NCBI RefSeq assembly: GCF_003579925.1
Contig: NZ_QUAL01000095.1
Span: forward strand, 1-34,061
Reading direction: 5' to 3'
DNA from: Jiangella rhizosphaerae
GTDB lineage: Bacteria > Actinomycetota > Actinomycetes > Jiangellales > Jiangellaceae
Length of the DNA: 34,061 bases
Shown one piece after another: positions 16,734-24,027 of the stretch. The position numbers and the translations under genes are program-made. The notes beneath the pieces were generated by a model. The model was not told where the DNA came from and did no database searches. It saw only the letters and a program-made list of their open reading frames with translations. Position 1 is the first letter of the stretch. Each line of letters begins with the position of its first letter.

Positions 16734-17831
16734 TCACCCCTGCGGGGCCGGCCGGTCCCATCGCAGCAGCGCGGCCACACCGTCGTCGGGCAGCAGTGAC
16801 GGAGCGGAGAAGACCGCCTCCGCGCCGGTCGCCGCCGCCGCGGCGAGCACCAGCAGGTCCGACCGGACCGCCGGAGCCGAGCGCACGCCGTCGGGGAGCG
16901 GCAGGTAGGGGTGGTCGGCCGGGCGCACCGTGCGGCCGGCCGCGCGGTCCCCGTCGAGGACGACGGTCTCGACGCCGGCCTGGACGGTCATGTCCAGCAC
17001 CTCGGCGAGGCCGACGGCGACGGCGTACTGCCGGCCGAGGTGCTCCTCCAGCCGCTCCGCCGCGCGCCGCCGCCGTTCGTCGACGACCCGCCTGACCGCG
17101 GCGTCGGCCTCGGCGACGAAGGCCTCGTTCGAGGCGCCGTCGGCGCGGCTGCCGTGCTCGGCCTCGACCACCTGCTCGGCGATGTGCGGCGGCAGGCCGG
17201 TCCGGACGTCGTGCCGGGCGCGCGGGTCACCGGCGAGCACGATCAGCGGCGGCTCGGTCCCCGCCAGCCGCTCCAGCTCGGCCACCACCGCCCGGGCGTT
17301 GAACCGCCAGACCTCGTCGGTGCGTCGTTGCAGGTCGGCCATGGCCCATCCGCCGTCGGGCACCTTGCTGAGGTTCTCGGTGCTGCCCTCCACGGTGTGG
17401 ACGGTGCCCGGCTCGCGGCCCCAGGCGGTGTAGTGGTGCAGGTCCGCGCCCAGGTGATCGGCCAGGACGACCAGCACCGGCACCGCCGCCTCCTGGTAGG
17501 CCAGCCACGCCGTCGTGTCGGGCAGCGGCCCCCACGTCAGCACCTCACGCCCGGACCACCGCGGCAGCGTCTCGTCGACGAGCACGCCCTCCCGTCCCGC
17601 GACAACGAACCGCGCCGTCTCACCCGGCGTCCCGGTCGGCTCCAGCAGCCGGGCGACCACGTCGTCGGCGACGGCCTGCGGCGCGCCCGCGGCCACGAGC
17701 TCCGCCCGGGCGGCCCGGCCGCGCAGGTCCAGCTTCTGGCGCGCGTCCTCGGTGGTCCGGCTGACGTCGAGCAGCGCGCTGGCGAACGGTCCTTGGTGGT
17801 CGAGGATGCGGGTGAGGGTGTCGAGTCGCAT
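16734..17831 (-). CDS. Rv2629/Vms1-like protein (baeRF, eRF1-type fold)
   Basis: 365 residues resembling the actinobacterial Rv2629 family, which belongs to the eRF1-like bacterial release-factor homologues (baeRF) related to Vms1/ANKZF1. Recognisable parts are the N-terminal MRLDTLTRILDHQGPFASAL, the central WRFNARAVVAELERLAG...LIVLAGDPRARHDVRTGLP core, a basic helix with VDERRRRAAERLEEHLG, and a C-terminal segment ending in LLRWDRPAPQG. The likely role is a ribosome- or stress-related hydrolase/release activity, inferred from the family. ATG at 17831 is preceded by GAGGGAG. It follows the DUF5709 gene by 23 bp and shares its SigB-class promoter. Confidence 0.75.
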   Translation of the reverse strand: MRLDTLTRILDHQGPFASALLDVSRTTEDARQKLDLRGRAARAELVAAGAPQAVADDVVARLLEPTGTPGETARFVVAGREGVLVDETLPRWSGREVLTWGPLPDTTAWLAYQEAAVPVLVVLADHLGADLHHYTAWGREPGTVHTVEGSTENLSKVPDGGWAMADLQRRTDEVWRFNARAVVAELERLAGTEPPLIVLAGDPRARHDVRTGLPPHIAEQVVEAEHGSRADGASNEAFVAEADAAVRRVVDERRRRAAERLEEHLGRQYAVAVGLAEVLDMTVQAGVETVVLDGDRAAGRTVRPADHPYLPLPDGVRSAPAVRSDLLVLAAAAATGAEAVFSAPSLLPDDGVAALLRWDRPAPQG

Positions 17832-17854
17832 CGTGTCTCCCTCGTGCGGTGGGG

Positions 17855-18160
17855 TCAGCTGTCGGGCTCGGTCTCGATGTGCATGCCGGTGACGCCGTCC
17901 CCCGCGACGTCGGCCTGTGTCTCGTCGGTCGCCGGCGCGTCGTCGGGAACCTCCTCGGCCAGCCGGTCGTCCAGCGTCCGCTCCTCCTCGACCCGGAACA
18001 GGCCGGGGGTGGGCGCGTCGACCGGCACCGGACGAGCCTCGGGCTCGGGGATGTCGTCGGTCGGCCGCAGGTCGTCGGCGATCTCCGGGATGCCGGCCTC
18101 CTCCTGGGTGGCGCCGGGGTCGCGGTTGGCGTCGTCGTCGGGGCTGTACGGATCGCTCAT
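17855..18160 (-). CDS. DUF5709 family acidic protein
   Basis: 101 residues, strongly acidic and without a signal peptide or membrane segment. The ERTLDDRLAEEVPD motif in the second half and the MSDPYSPDDDANRD start match the actinobacterial DUF5709 pattern; function is unknown. ATG at 18160 has GGAGGG six bases upstream. It is the first gene of a two-gene operon with the Rv2629-like gene and is preceded by a GTTT-N15-GGGTAG promoter, so expression under SigB-class stress control is expected. Low complexity suggests that much of it is disordered. Confidence 0.75.
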   Translation of the reverse strand: MSDPYSPDDDANRDPGATQEEAGIPEIADDLRPTDDIPEPEARPVPVDAPTPGLFRVEEERTLDDRLAEEVPDDAPATDETQADVAGDGVTGMHIETEPDS

Positions 18161-18183
18161 GTCGTCCCTCCCTGTTGGCCCTG

Positions 18184-18239
18184 CTACCCGGTGCGGCGGG
18201 CCGCAAACGACGACGGTTGCTTTCGGCCCGGACGGGTAC
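18184..18239. promoter_or_regulatory. Back-to-back SigB-class promoters
   Basis: Leftward: GTTT (18208-18205), 15-nt spacer, GGGTAG (18189-18184), placing the start about 16 nt before the DUF5709 ATG. Rightward: GTTG (18216-18219), 14-nt spacer, GGGTAC (18234-18239), placing the start about 19 nt before the ATG at 18265. Both fit the GNNT/GTTT-N14-16-GGGTA pattern of actinobacterial SigB/SigF-like sigma factors. The -35 elements are seven bases apart. Confidence 0.65.
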
Positions 18240-18264
18240 GGGCCAGCTGACGGAGGTGATCCGG

Positions 18265-18588
18265 ATGCCGAGAGAGTGGAGCGCCAAGCGCGAGCGGCAG
18301 TACGAGCACATCAAGGAAGGCCTGAAGGACCGCGACTACAGCGACGACCGCGCCGAGGAGATCGCCGCGCGCACGGTCAACAAGGAGCGGGCGAGGTCCG
18401 GTGAGGCCCGCGAGAAGAGCCGCTCGTCCACCGACGACATCTCGTCCGGCCGGCGCGGGGGACTGCGGTCGGGCAAGGGCCCGGGTGGGCGGACGAAGGA
18501 CCAGCTCTACAACGAGGCCAAGCAGAAGGGCATCAAGGGCCGCTCGAAGATGACGAAGAAGGAACTGGAGAAGGCGGTCGGGCGCTGA
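18265..18588 (+). CDS. Small basic protein with Rho_N-like C-terminus ('plasmid stabilization'-annotated family)
   Basis: 107 residues, highly charged. The N-terminal part (RQYEHIKEGLKDRDYSDDRAEEIAARTVNKERAR) is a helical ChaB-like segment found in many actinobacterial genomes under the unproven label 'plasmid stabilization protein'. The C-terminal TKDQLYNEAKQKGIKGRSKM plus TKKELEKAVGR resembles a Rho N-terminal/SAP-like helical domain that often binds nucleic acid. The middle is Ser/Gly/Arg-rich and probably disordered. ATG at 18265 has GGAGG eight bases upstream (18252-18256). The SigB-class promoter suggests a stress-induced nucleic-acid-associated protein (inference). Confidence 0.75.
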   Translation: MPREWSAKRERQYEHIKEGLKDRDYSDDRAEEIAARTVNKERARSGEAREKSRSSTDDISSGRRGGLRSGKGPGGRTKDQLYNEAKQKGIKGRSKMTKKELEKAVGR

Positions 18589-18612
18589 CGCCCCGCCTTC
18601 CGAACGCAGCCT

Positions 18613-18646
18613 GCCGGGCCGGTGCCGAGGGTCACACCGGCCCGGC
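18613..18646 (+). terminator. Perfect 12-bp hairpin terminator
   Basis: GCCGGGCCGGTG (18613-18624) and CACCGGCCCGGC (18635-18646) pair perfectly around a 10-nt loop, 24 bp after the stop at 18588. There is no U tract. Confidence 0.7.
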
Positions 18647-18655
18647 ACCCTGCTA

Positions 18656-18684
18656 TTGACGCGCGCGCGGGCCGGGGATAGCCT
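18656..18684 (+). promoter_or_regulatory. Housekeeping-type promoter of the broken G5/excalibur gene
   Basis: TTGACG (18656-18661), a 17-nt spacer and TAGCCT (18679-18684) match the actinobacterial TTGAC-N17-TAnnnT pattern. The start near 18691 gives a ~33-nt leader before ATG 18724, with a GGGGGGG tract as possible ribosome site. Confidence 0.55.
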
Positions 18685-18723
18685 CTCGGCTTCCGATCGA
18701 CGTGCAGGGGGGGCCGGGGGGCC

Positions 18724-19169
18724 ATGGGTATCGGAGGATCGCGCCTGCGTGCGGGCGTTCTCGTGATCGTTCCGCTCGCGATGACGTCACGACCGCCGGG
18801 GTCGAGGGCGTGCGGACGCTCACCTACGAGGTCACGCTGACCGACGGCGTCGAGACGGGCCGGAGCCTGGTGAGCGACGAGGTCACGACCGCGCCGGTCG
18901 ACGAGGTGACGTCGGTGGGGACGTACGAACCGCCGCCGCCACCGGAACCGGAGCCCGAGCCGGAGGACGAGGAGGCCGCCGCGCTCGTCGAGGCGCCGCC
19001 GGACGAGGGGTGCGACCCGAACTACAGCGGCTGCGTGCCGATCGACAGCGACGTCGACTGTGCCGGCGGCAGCGGCAACGGGCCGTCGTACGCCGACGGG
19101 CCGGTCCAGGTCACGGGTTCGGACATCTACGAGCTCGACGCGGACGGCGACGGGGTCGGCTGCGAGTAG
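18724..19169 (+). pseudogene. Broken secreted G5/excalibur-domain protein
   Basis: Two reading frames carry parts of one gene. From ATG 18724 the frame gives a signal-peptide-like MGIGGSRLRAGVLVIVPLA, then runs to an early stop. From about 18783 another frame carries the second half of a G5 domain (TTAGVEGVRTLTYEV and DGVETGRSLVSDEVTTAPVDEV), a Pro/Glu linker, and an excalibur-like Cys-rich end with a calcium-type loop DADGDGVGCE up to 19169. The beginning of the G5 domain and the usual spacer after the signal peptide are missing, so a deletion plus frame change is more likely than one miscalled base. The only start in the second frame (GTG 18702) yields no signal peptide. The intact promoter suggests recent loss. 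Confidence 0.6.
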
Positions 19170-19190
19170 CCGGCCCCGTCGCCGCGACGA

Positions 19191-20735
19191 TCAGCGCTGC
19201 CGGCCGGTGCGGGTCCACGTCCGGTCGGTGTGCTGCCGCGGGTGCGCCGTGCGGCCCGGCACCGAGCGGGACTGCCGCCGTCGCCGTCGCTCCGCCGGAT
19301 GCGTCGGCCGCGACCGTCCGCGCAGACCACGGCTGAGCAGGCCCGGCGTCAGCGACACCGCCGCCTCGGGCACGGAGTCGCGCGGCACGACGTACAGCAC
19401 GCCGCGGCCGGGCCGGTCGCGCAGGATGAGCCGGGTGGTCAGCCGGCCCTTCCGTGCCAGTGCGGCCCCGACGATGACGGCGCCCAGCAGCGGGCCGGAG
19501 CCGCTGGCGATCATCGCCACCTGCGCGCCGAACTCGTGCGCGAGCCAGCCGATCAGCGTGCCGGAGCCGGCCTGCGCGCCGAACAGCACCAGGATGTACA
19601 GCGCCATGACGCGGCCGCGCATGGTGCCGGCGACCGCCGTCTGGACCATCGTGTTGCCGCCGGTCAGGTAGAGCAGCGACACCGCGCCCACGGCGACCAG
19701 GAGCACGCAGAACAGCGGCAGCGACCCGATCGTCCCGGCCACCATCTGCAGCACGCCCAGCACGCCCGCGGTGTAGACCAGCGTGCGCAGCCGCAGGCTC
19801 CGCCGGCGGGTCGAGGCCAGCGCACCGGCGACGGCGCCGGCGGCGAGGCAGGAGTTCAGCAGGCCGTAGCCGGCCGACCCGATGCCGAACACGTCGTCGG
19901 CGTAGGCGGCCAGGACGGTGGCGAGGTTGATGCCGGTGATCGCGACGAAGCCGACCAGGACGACCGACCACAGGATCACCGGCTTCTCGCCGACGTAGCG
20001 CAGGCCCTCGCGCAGCTGACCGCGGGTGCGGCTGATCGCCGGCGCGGCCGACAGCTCCGATGCGCGCATCGCGACCAGCAGCACGACGGCGACGACGCCG
20101 GCCAGCGCGTTGACGACGAACGACCAGCCCTCGCCGACCAGCGCGATGCCGACGGCGGCCAGCGCCGGGCCGACCAGCGCGCCGAGCTGGAACACCGTCG
20201 AGTTGATGCTGATCGCGTTGCGCAGGTGCTGGTGCCCGGCGACCTCCGGGACGAACGCCTGCCGGGCGGGGTTGTCGACGACGATCGCCAGGCCCAGGAA
20301 CGCGGCGCTGGCGAGGACGTGCCACGGCTCGATCGCGCCGGTGAGCGTCAGCACACCCAGCACGAGCGCGGACAGCGCGAACAGCGACTGCGTGATCATC
20401 AGCAGCTTGCGCTTGTCGAACCGGTCGGCGACCACGCCGCCCCACAGGCCGAACACGAGCATCGGCGCGAGTTGCAGGGTGACGGTGAGCCCGACCCAGG
20501 CGACGTTGCCGGTCAGGCTGAGGATGAGCCAGTCCTGCGCGACGCGCTGCATCCAGCCGCACGTGTTGGTCAGGACCTGCGAGATGACGTAGAGGCGGTA
20601 GTTACGGACCCGCAGGGAGGCGAACGTGTCGCGCCAGTGCGGGCGGCCCGGCTCGTCAGTACTGGGACGAGCGACCGAGCGGGTATCTGAGTGGGCTGGT
20701 GAGGACGGGTGCAGGGCGGCGGGCGCCGGTCTCAC
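19191..20735 (-). CDS. MFS transporter (MFS_3/EntS-like exporter)
   Basis: 514 residues with about twelve hydrophobic segments. The beginning (HWRDTFASLRVRNYRLYVISQVLTN...VAQDWLILSLTGN) and loop WGGVVADRFDKRKLLM are typical of the MFS_3 group related to the enterobactin exporter EntS; NPARQAFVPEV is another family hallmark. An unusually long Arg-rich cytoplasmic tail (last ~85 residues) follows the final membrane segment. GTG at 20735 was chosen because AAGGAA lies upstream at a good distance; the TTG at 20807 lacks one. The divergent LysR gene next to it is the likely regulator. Export of a drug-like or siderophore-like compound is an inference. Confidence 0.85.
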   Translation of the reverse strand: MRPAPAALHPSSPAHSDTRSVARPSTDEPGRPHWRDTFASLRVRNYRLYVISQVLTNTCGWMQRVAQDWLILSLTGNVAWVGLTVTLQLAPMLVFGLWGGVVADRFDKRKLLMITQSLFALSALVLGVLTLTGAIEPWHVLASAAFLGLAIVVDNPARQAFVPEVAGHQHLRNAISINSTVFQLGALVGPALAAVGIALVGEGWSFVVNALAGVVAVVLLVAMRASELSAAPAISRTRGQLREGLRYVGEKPVILWSVVLVGFVAITGINLATVLAAYADDVFGIGSAGYGLLNSCLAAGAVAGALASTRRRSLRLRTLVYTAGVLGVLQMVAGTIGSLPLFCVLLVAVGAVSLLYLTGGNTMVQTAVAGTMRGRVMALYILVLFGAQAGSGTLIGWLAHEFGAQVAMIASGSGPLLGAVIVGAALARKGRLTTRLILRDRPGRGVLYVVPRDSVPEAAVSLTPGLLSRGLRGRSRPTHPAERRRRRQSRSVPGRTAHPRQHTDRTWTRTGRQR

Positions 20736-20801
20736 GGTGCGGTTCCTTGTGATGGTGCGGATGGTTGGCGTGCGGCGGTCCCGCCACGCTGGCAGGACCG
20801 T

Positions 20802-20854
20802 GTTCAACGTTAGGTGCTGAACGTCGATTTACTAAGCCGATAAGGGCTATAAAT
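20802..20854. promoter_or_regulatory. Candidate LysR operator dyads
   Basis: The 153-bp gap between the MFS and LysR genes is AT-rich near 20820-20860 and holds two dyads: GTTCA-N11-TGAAC (20802-20806 with 20818-20822) and an imperfect ATTTA...TAAAT dyad (20827-20854) containing AGCC/GGCT. LysR proteins typically bind dyads in such divergent gaps. The assignment is an inference. Confidence 0.4.
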
Positions 20855-20888
20855 GTCATCAGGAAACTCAATGACCGGGGAGTAGCCC

Positions 20889-21788
20889 GTGTTCGATCCG
20901 GTGCATCTGCGGACATTCCTGGCAGTGGCGTCGACTCTGAGCTTCACCCAGGCGGCGCAGCAGCTGGGCATCAGCCAGCCGAGCGTCAGTCAGCACGTCC
21001 GGCGCCTGGAAGAGGCGGCGGGCCGGCAACTGCTGCTGCGCGACACCCGCATCGTCACGCTCACCGACAACGGCGAGGCGATGGCCGGCTTCGCCCGCTC
21101 GATCCTCGCCGCCCACGACGAGGCGGCCAGCTACTTCACCGGGACGGCGATGCGCGGCCGGCTCCGCTTCGGCGCCGCCGACGACCTCGCCCTGGCCCAG
21201 CTGCCGGCGGTGCTGCGGGCGTTCCGGCAGCTGCACCCGCGGATCAACCTGGAGCTGACGGTCACCCAGACCCGCACGCTGATGCGCCGGCTCGAGGCCA
21301 ATCAGCTCGACCTCGTCTTCATCAAGGAGTTCCCCGGCGAGACCGTGGGCCGCGTCGTCCGCCGCGACCGGCTGGTGTGGATCGGGCTGCCCGGCACCCA
21401 GGTCCGACCGGACGAACCGATCCCGCTGATCACCTACACCGCGCCGTCGGTCAGCCGCGTGACGGCGCTGCGGGTGCTCGCGGAGTCCGGGCGCAGCTGG
21501 AAGATCACCTGCAAGACGCTGGAGGTCAACGGCGTCCTGGCCGCGGCGCGGGCGGGCATCGGCGTCGCGGTGTTCCCGAGCAGCCTGGTCCCGGCCGACC
21601 TCCAGGCGCTGCCCGCCTCGGTCGGCCTGCCCGAACTCGGCGACATCGACTTCACCCTGCTCTCGAACCCGCGGTCCCCGGTCGAGCCCGTGGAGGCCCT
21701 CACGTCGGCGATCCTCGGCCAGCCCTTCGCCGCCCGGCCCGCCACGCCCGCCGTCTCGCCGCCGCCCCAGGCGCCGCCGGGCGGGTGA
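20889..21788 (+). CDS. LysR family transcriptional regulator
   Basis: 299 residues: N-terminal winged helix-turn-helix (about 4-63; LRTFLAVASTLSFTQAAQQL, SQPSVSQHVRRLEE) and a substrate-binding domain of the LysR type (about 90-285, RLRFGAADDLALAQLPAVL). The C-terminus is a Pro/Ala-rich tail. GTG at 20889 has GGGGAG upstream. It diverges from the MFS exporter, the classic arrangement for a LysR activator of a transporter gene. The coinducer is not predictable. Confidence 0.9.
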   Translation: MFDPVHLRTFLAVASTLSFTQAAQQLGISQPSVSQHVRRLEEAAGRQLLLRDTRIVTLTDNGEAMAGFARSILAAHDEAASYFTGTAMRGRLRFGAADDLALAQLPAVLRAFRQLHPRINLELTVTQTRTLMRRLEANQLDLVFIKEFPGETVGRVVRRDRLVWIGLPGTQVRPDEPIPLITYTAPSVSRVTALRVLAESGRSWKITCKTLEVNGVLAAARAGIGVAVFPSSLVPADLQALPASVGLPELGDIDFTLLSNPRSPVEPVEALTSAILGQPFAARPATPAVSPPPQAPPGG

Positions 21789-21800
21789 TGCGATCGGGCG

Positions 21801-21839
21801 TGTTGACACTGGTGCCAACTGTTGGCATCAGCGTCAACA
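21801..21839. repeat. 39-bp near-perfect inverted repeat between convergent genes
   Basis: TGTTGACACTGGTGCCAA (21801-21818) and TTGGCATCAGCGTCAACA (21822-21839) form an 18-bp stem with two mismatches (one a G-U pair in RNA) and a CTG loop. It starts 13 bp after the LysR stop and faces the end of the leftward TfoX-like gene, so it may be a bidirectional terminator. It has only about half G+C and lacks a U tract, which also fits an operator. Nothing else clear is seen in 21840-21967. Confidence 0.6.
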
Positions 21840-21967
21840 TGCTCGACGTGAACTGGGCGGGCGTGCGGGCTCAGGGGCGGTGATCGTCGAACTCCCAGGA
21901 CCGGATGCGGGCCGATCCGCTCGGCGAGCTCGTCCCACGTGGGACCAGCACGTCGGTCGCGAGTGGC

Positions 21968-22297
21968 CTACTTGGGCGGGAGGCTGCCGGCGAAGTCGAG
22001 GCCGCGGCCGACCCAGCGGCGCAGGTCGTCGTCCTCGGCGAGGGCGGCGGCGTCGACGACCAGCCAGCCCTTCATCGGGCGGCCGGTCATGTCGAACGGC
22101 CGGGCGCCGGGCTCACCGAGTGCCGCCTCGTGCTCGTCGGCGGGCAGCCGGACCATGAGGTCGTCGTGGTGGACGCCGCAGGCCATGTTGCCGTTGACCA
22201 GGAACGCGATGCCGCCGAACATGCGCTTCTCGGCGACGTCGAGGCGGTCGGCGACGATGTCGCGGATGCGGGTGGCGAGCCCTTCGTCGTAGGCCAT
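21968..22297 (-). CDS. TfoX N-terminal domain protein
   Basis: 109 residues matching the TfoX_N family across the whole length: LATRIRDIVADRLDVAEKRM, FGGIAFLVNGNMACGVHHDD, LMVRLP and a C-terminal GWLVVDAAALAEDDDLRRWV. TfoX was named for competence control in gamma-proteobacteria; the stand-alone actinobacterial versions are small cytoplasmic proteins of unknown role, so no competence function should be assumed. The ATG at 22297 overlaps, on the opposite strand, a possible start of the next gene. The upstream ribosome site is weak. Confidence 0.85.
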   Translation of the reverse strand: MAYDEGLATRIRDIVADRLDVAEKRMFGGIAFLVNGNMACGVHHDDLMVRLPADEHEAALGEPGARPFDMTGRPMKGWLVVDAAALAEDDDLRRWVGRGLDFAGSLPPK

Positions 22298-22340
22298 GGG
22301 GCCAGCCTGCCAGCCGAACGGCGCGATCGGCAGAGGGGCG

Positions 22341-23426
22341 ATGTCTCGGAAGGTCGTTCCAGGTGGCATCCGCCCGGCAATGCGCGGCGTCCACAAGCTC
22401 TGGTACCACGCGTACAACCGCGAGCTCGCCACCTACTTCACCCTCTACGCGACGTCCCCGGACGGCCGGCACTGGACGAAGCCGCCACTCGGCCTGGTCG
22501 AGTACGACGGCTCGACGGCCAACAACATCGTCGGCACCATGCACAGCCCGACGGTGATCAAGGACCCCGACGACCCCGACCCGGCCCGCCGCTACAAGAT
22601 GCTCGCGTTCGAGTACGGGCCCGAGCAGGGCTACACCGTCTACTTCTCGCCCGACGGGCTGCGGTGGACGCCGTGCGACTGCAACCCGGTCGACCCGGGT
22701 GCGGACGTCGCCAACATGTTCCACGACCCGAACACCGGCCTGTACACCGTCACGTGGAAGCAGCCGCACGTCTACGGCATGCCGGTGGTGCCGTGCGAGG
22801 GCCGCTACGTGGGCCTCCCGTGGATGTACTCCTACGCCGGCGCTGGCGAGGCGGGTACCGCGGGCGACGGGCCGATCGACGTCCAGCTGGCGTTCAGCGA
22901 CGACCTGCGGGACTGGCGCCGCGACGACCGCCGTCCCGTGATCCCGCGCGGCGTGCCGGGGTCGTGGGACTACGGCATGGTCTTCACGTCCAGCGCGCTC
23001 ATCGAGTCCGGCGACGAGCTGCTGCTCTACTACGGCGCGTGGAACGGCTGGCACGGCACCACCGACCGGCAGGCCGCCATCGGGCTGGCCCGATGGCGTC
23101 GCGACGGGTTCGCCTCGCTGATCAACGGCGGCGATCGGCCGGGCACCGCGACGACGACCCCGTTCGTGGCGACCGGTGACGAGCTGCGGCTCAACGCCGC
23201 GTTGAACACGCGCGGCTCCCTGCGGGTGGAGGTTCTCGACGAGAACGGCGACCCGATCCCCGGGTTCGGCCTCGACGAGACCCGGCCGATCCTCGGCGAC
23301 CGCGTGGACCAGCTGGCGCGCTGGCGGCGTGGCGTCTGGTCCGACCTCGAGGGCCGCACGGTGTGCCTGCGCTTCCACCTCGATGGCGGGCACCTGTACT
23401 CCTACCGCCAGCAGGACGCCGGCTGA
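22341..23426 (+). CDS. N-terminally truncated glycosidase-like beta-propeller protein
   Basis: About 361 residues from the ATG used here. The body is like GH32/GH43-type five-bladed propeller proteins of unknown activity: KLWYHAYNRELATYFTLYAT, SPDGRHWTKPPLGLVEYDGS, HSPTVIKDPDDPDPARRYKM, then a C-terminal jelly-roll-like segment (NTRGSLRVEVLDENGDPIPG, WSDLEGRTVCLRFHLDGG). Relatives as I recall them have about 80-100 more residues before the first WYH segment, which would form the first blade; here that place is taken by non-homologous sequence and the TfoX gene start. None of the possible starts (22296, 22341, 22380) has a well-spaced ribosome site. It is either a 5'-truncated pseudogene or a degenerate gene. 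A perfect terminator follows. Confidence 0.55.
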   Translation: MSRKVVPGGIRPAMRGVHKLWYHAYNRELATYFTLYATSPDGRHWTKPPLGLVEYDGSTANNIVGTMHSPTVIKDPDDPDPARRYKMLAFEYGPEQGYTVYFSPDGLRWTPCDCNPVDPGADVANMFHDPNTGLYTVTWKQPHVYGMPVVPCEGRYVGLPWMYSYAGAGEAGTAGDGPIDVQLAFSDDLRDWRRDDRRPVIPRGVPGSWDYGMVFTSSALIESGDELLLYYGAWNGWHGTTDRQAAIGLARWRRDGFASLINGGDRPGTATTTPFVATGDELRLNAALNTRGSLRVEVLDENGDPIPGFGLDETRPILGDRVDQLARWRRGVWSDLEGRTVCLRFHLDGGHLYSYRQQDAG

Positions 23427-23431
23427 GCCAA

Positions 23432-23476
23432 GGGCGCGTCGCGGGCACGGATCGGCCGCCTGCCCGCGACGCGCCC
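23432..23476 (+). terminator. Perfect 16-bp hairpin terminator
   Basis: GGGCGCGTCGCGGGCA (23432-23447) and TGCCCGCGACGCGCCC (23461-23476) pair perfectly around a 13-nt loop, five bases after the propeller-gene stop. The next gene's promoter -10 begins two bases beyond it. Confidence 0.8.
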
Positions 23477-23490
23477 GATAAGTTCGGGGG

Positions 23491-24027
23491 ATGGGCAAGG
23501 TGCTGTGGCACGTGACGATGTCGGTCGACGGTTTCATCGCCGGGCCGGAGCACGACATGGACTGGGTGTTCGAGCAGCCCGCACCCCCCGAGGCGTCGGC
23601 CGACGTCGCGCCGCGGGTCGGCGCGATCCTCTGCGGCCGCCACACCTACGACGTCGGGCAGCGCGACGTCGGCAAGGGCAGCGGCGAGGCGTTCGAGGGC
23701 GCGTGGTCCGGCCCGGAGTTCGTGCTGACGACGCACCCGCCGGAGTCCGACCCGGTGGCGTCGCGGACGTTCCTCTCCGGCGACATCCGCGACGCCGTCG
23801 CGACGGCGCGGGCGGCGGCCGGCGACCGCGACCTGCTCGTGCTCGGCGCCGACGTCGCCCTGCAGTGCGTCGAGGCGGGGCTGGTCGACGAGCTGCTCGT
23901 GCACATCGCGCCGCTGCTGCTCGGCGACGGCGTCCGGCTCTACGGCGGTCCCGGGCGCGAGCGCGTCGAACTCGAGCTCGTCGAGGCCACCGGCGCGGTG
24001 CTGCGCTACCGGGTGCTCAAGCCGTAG
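23491..24027 (+). CDS. DHFR/RibD C-terminal family reductase
   Basis: 178 residues of the RibD_C/dihydrofolate-reductase-like family: start WHVTMSVDGFIAGPEHDMDW, the GAILCGRHTYD motif, the FVLTTHPP strand, LLVLGADVALQCVEAGLVDE and a C-terminal HIAPLLLGDGVRLY. Members of this group are NADPH-dependent reductases of mostly unknown substrate, distinct from true FolA. The ATG follows TAAGTT (23479-23484) by six bases, so the mRNA is probably leaderless; the G tract before the ATG is too close to be a ribosome site. The gene overlaps the convergent CGNR gene by 11 bp. Confidence 0.85.
   Translation: MGKVLWHVTMSVDGFIAGPEHDMDWVFEQPAPPEASADVAPRVGAILCGRHTYDVGQRDVGKGSGEAFEGAWSGPEFVLTTHPPESDPVASRTFLSGDIRDAVATARAAAGDRDLLVLGADVALQCVEAGLVDELLVHIAPLLLGDGVRLYGGPGRERVELELVEATGAVLRYRVLKP

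Noticed and set aside
21839-21883. 14-codon ORF (MLDVNWAGVRAQGR) after the 39-bp palindrome
   Set aside because: There is no ribosome site and no downstream gene for a leader peptide to control on that strand.
21840-21967. Possible gene remnant reading WDELAERIGPHPV leftward after the TfoX stop
   Set aside because: It looks protein-like but is short, follows a stop codon in the same frame and shows no recognisable domain.
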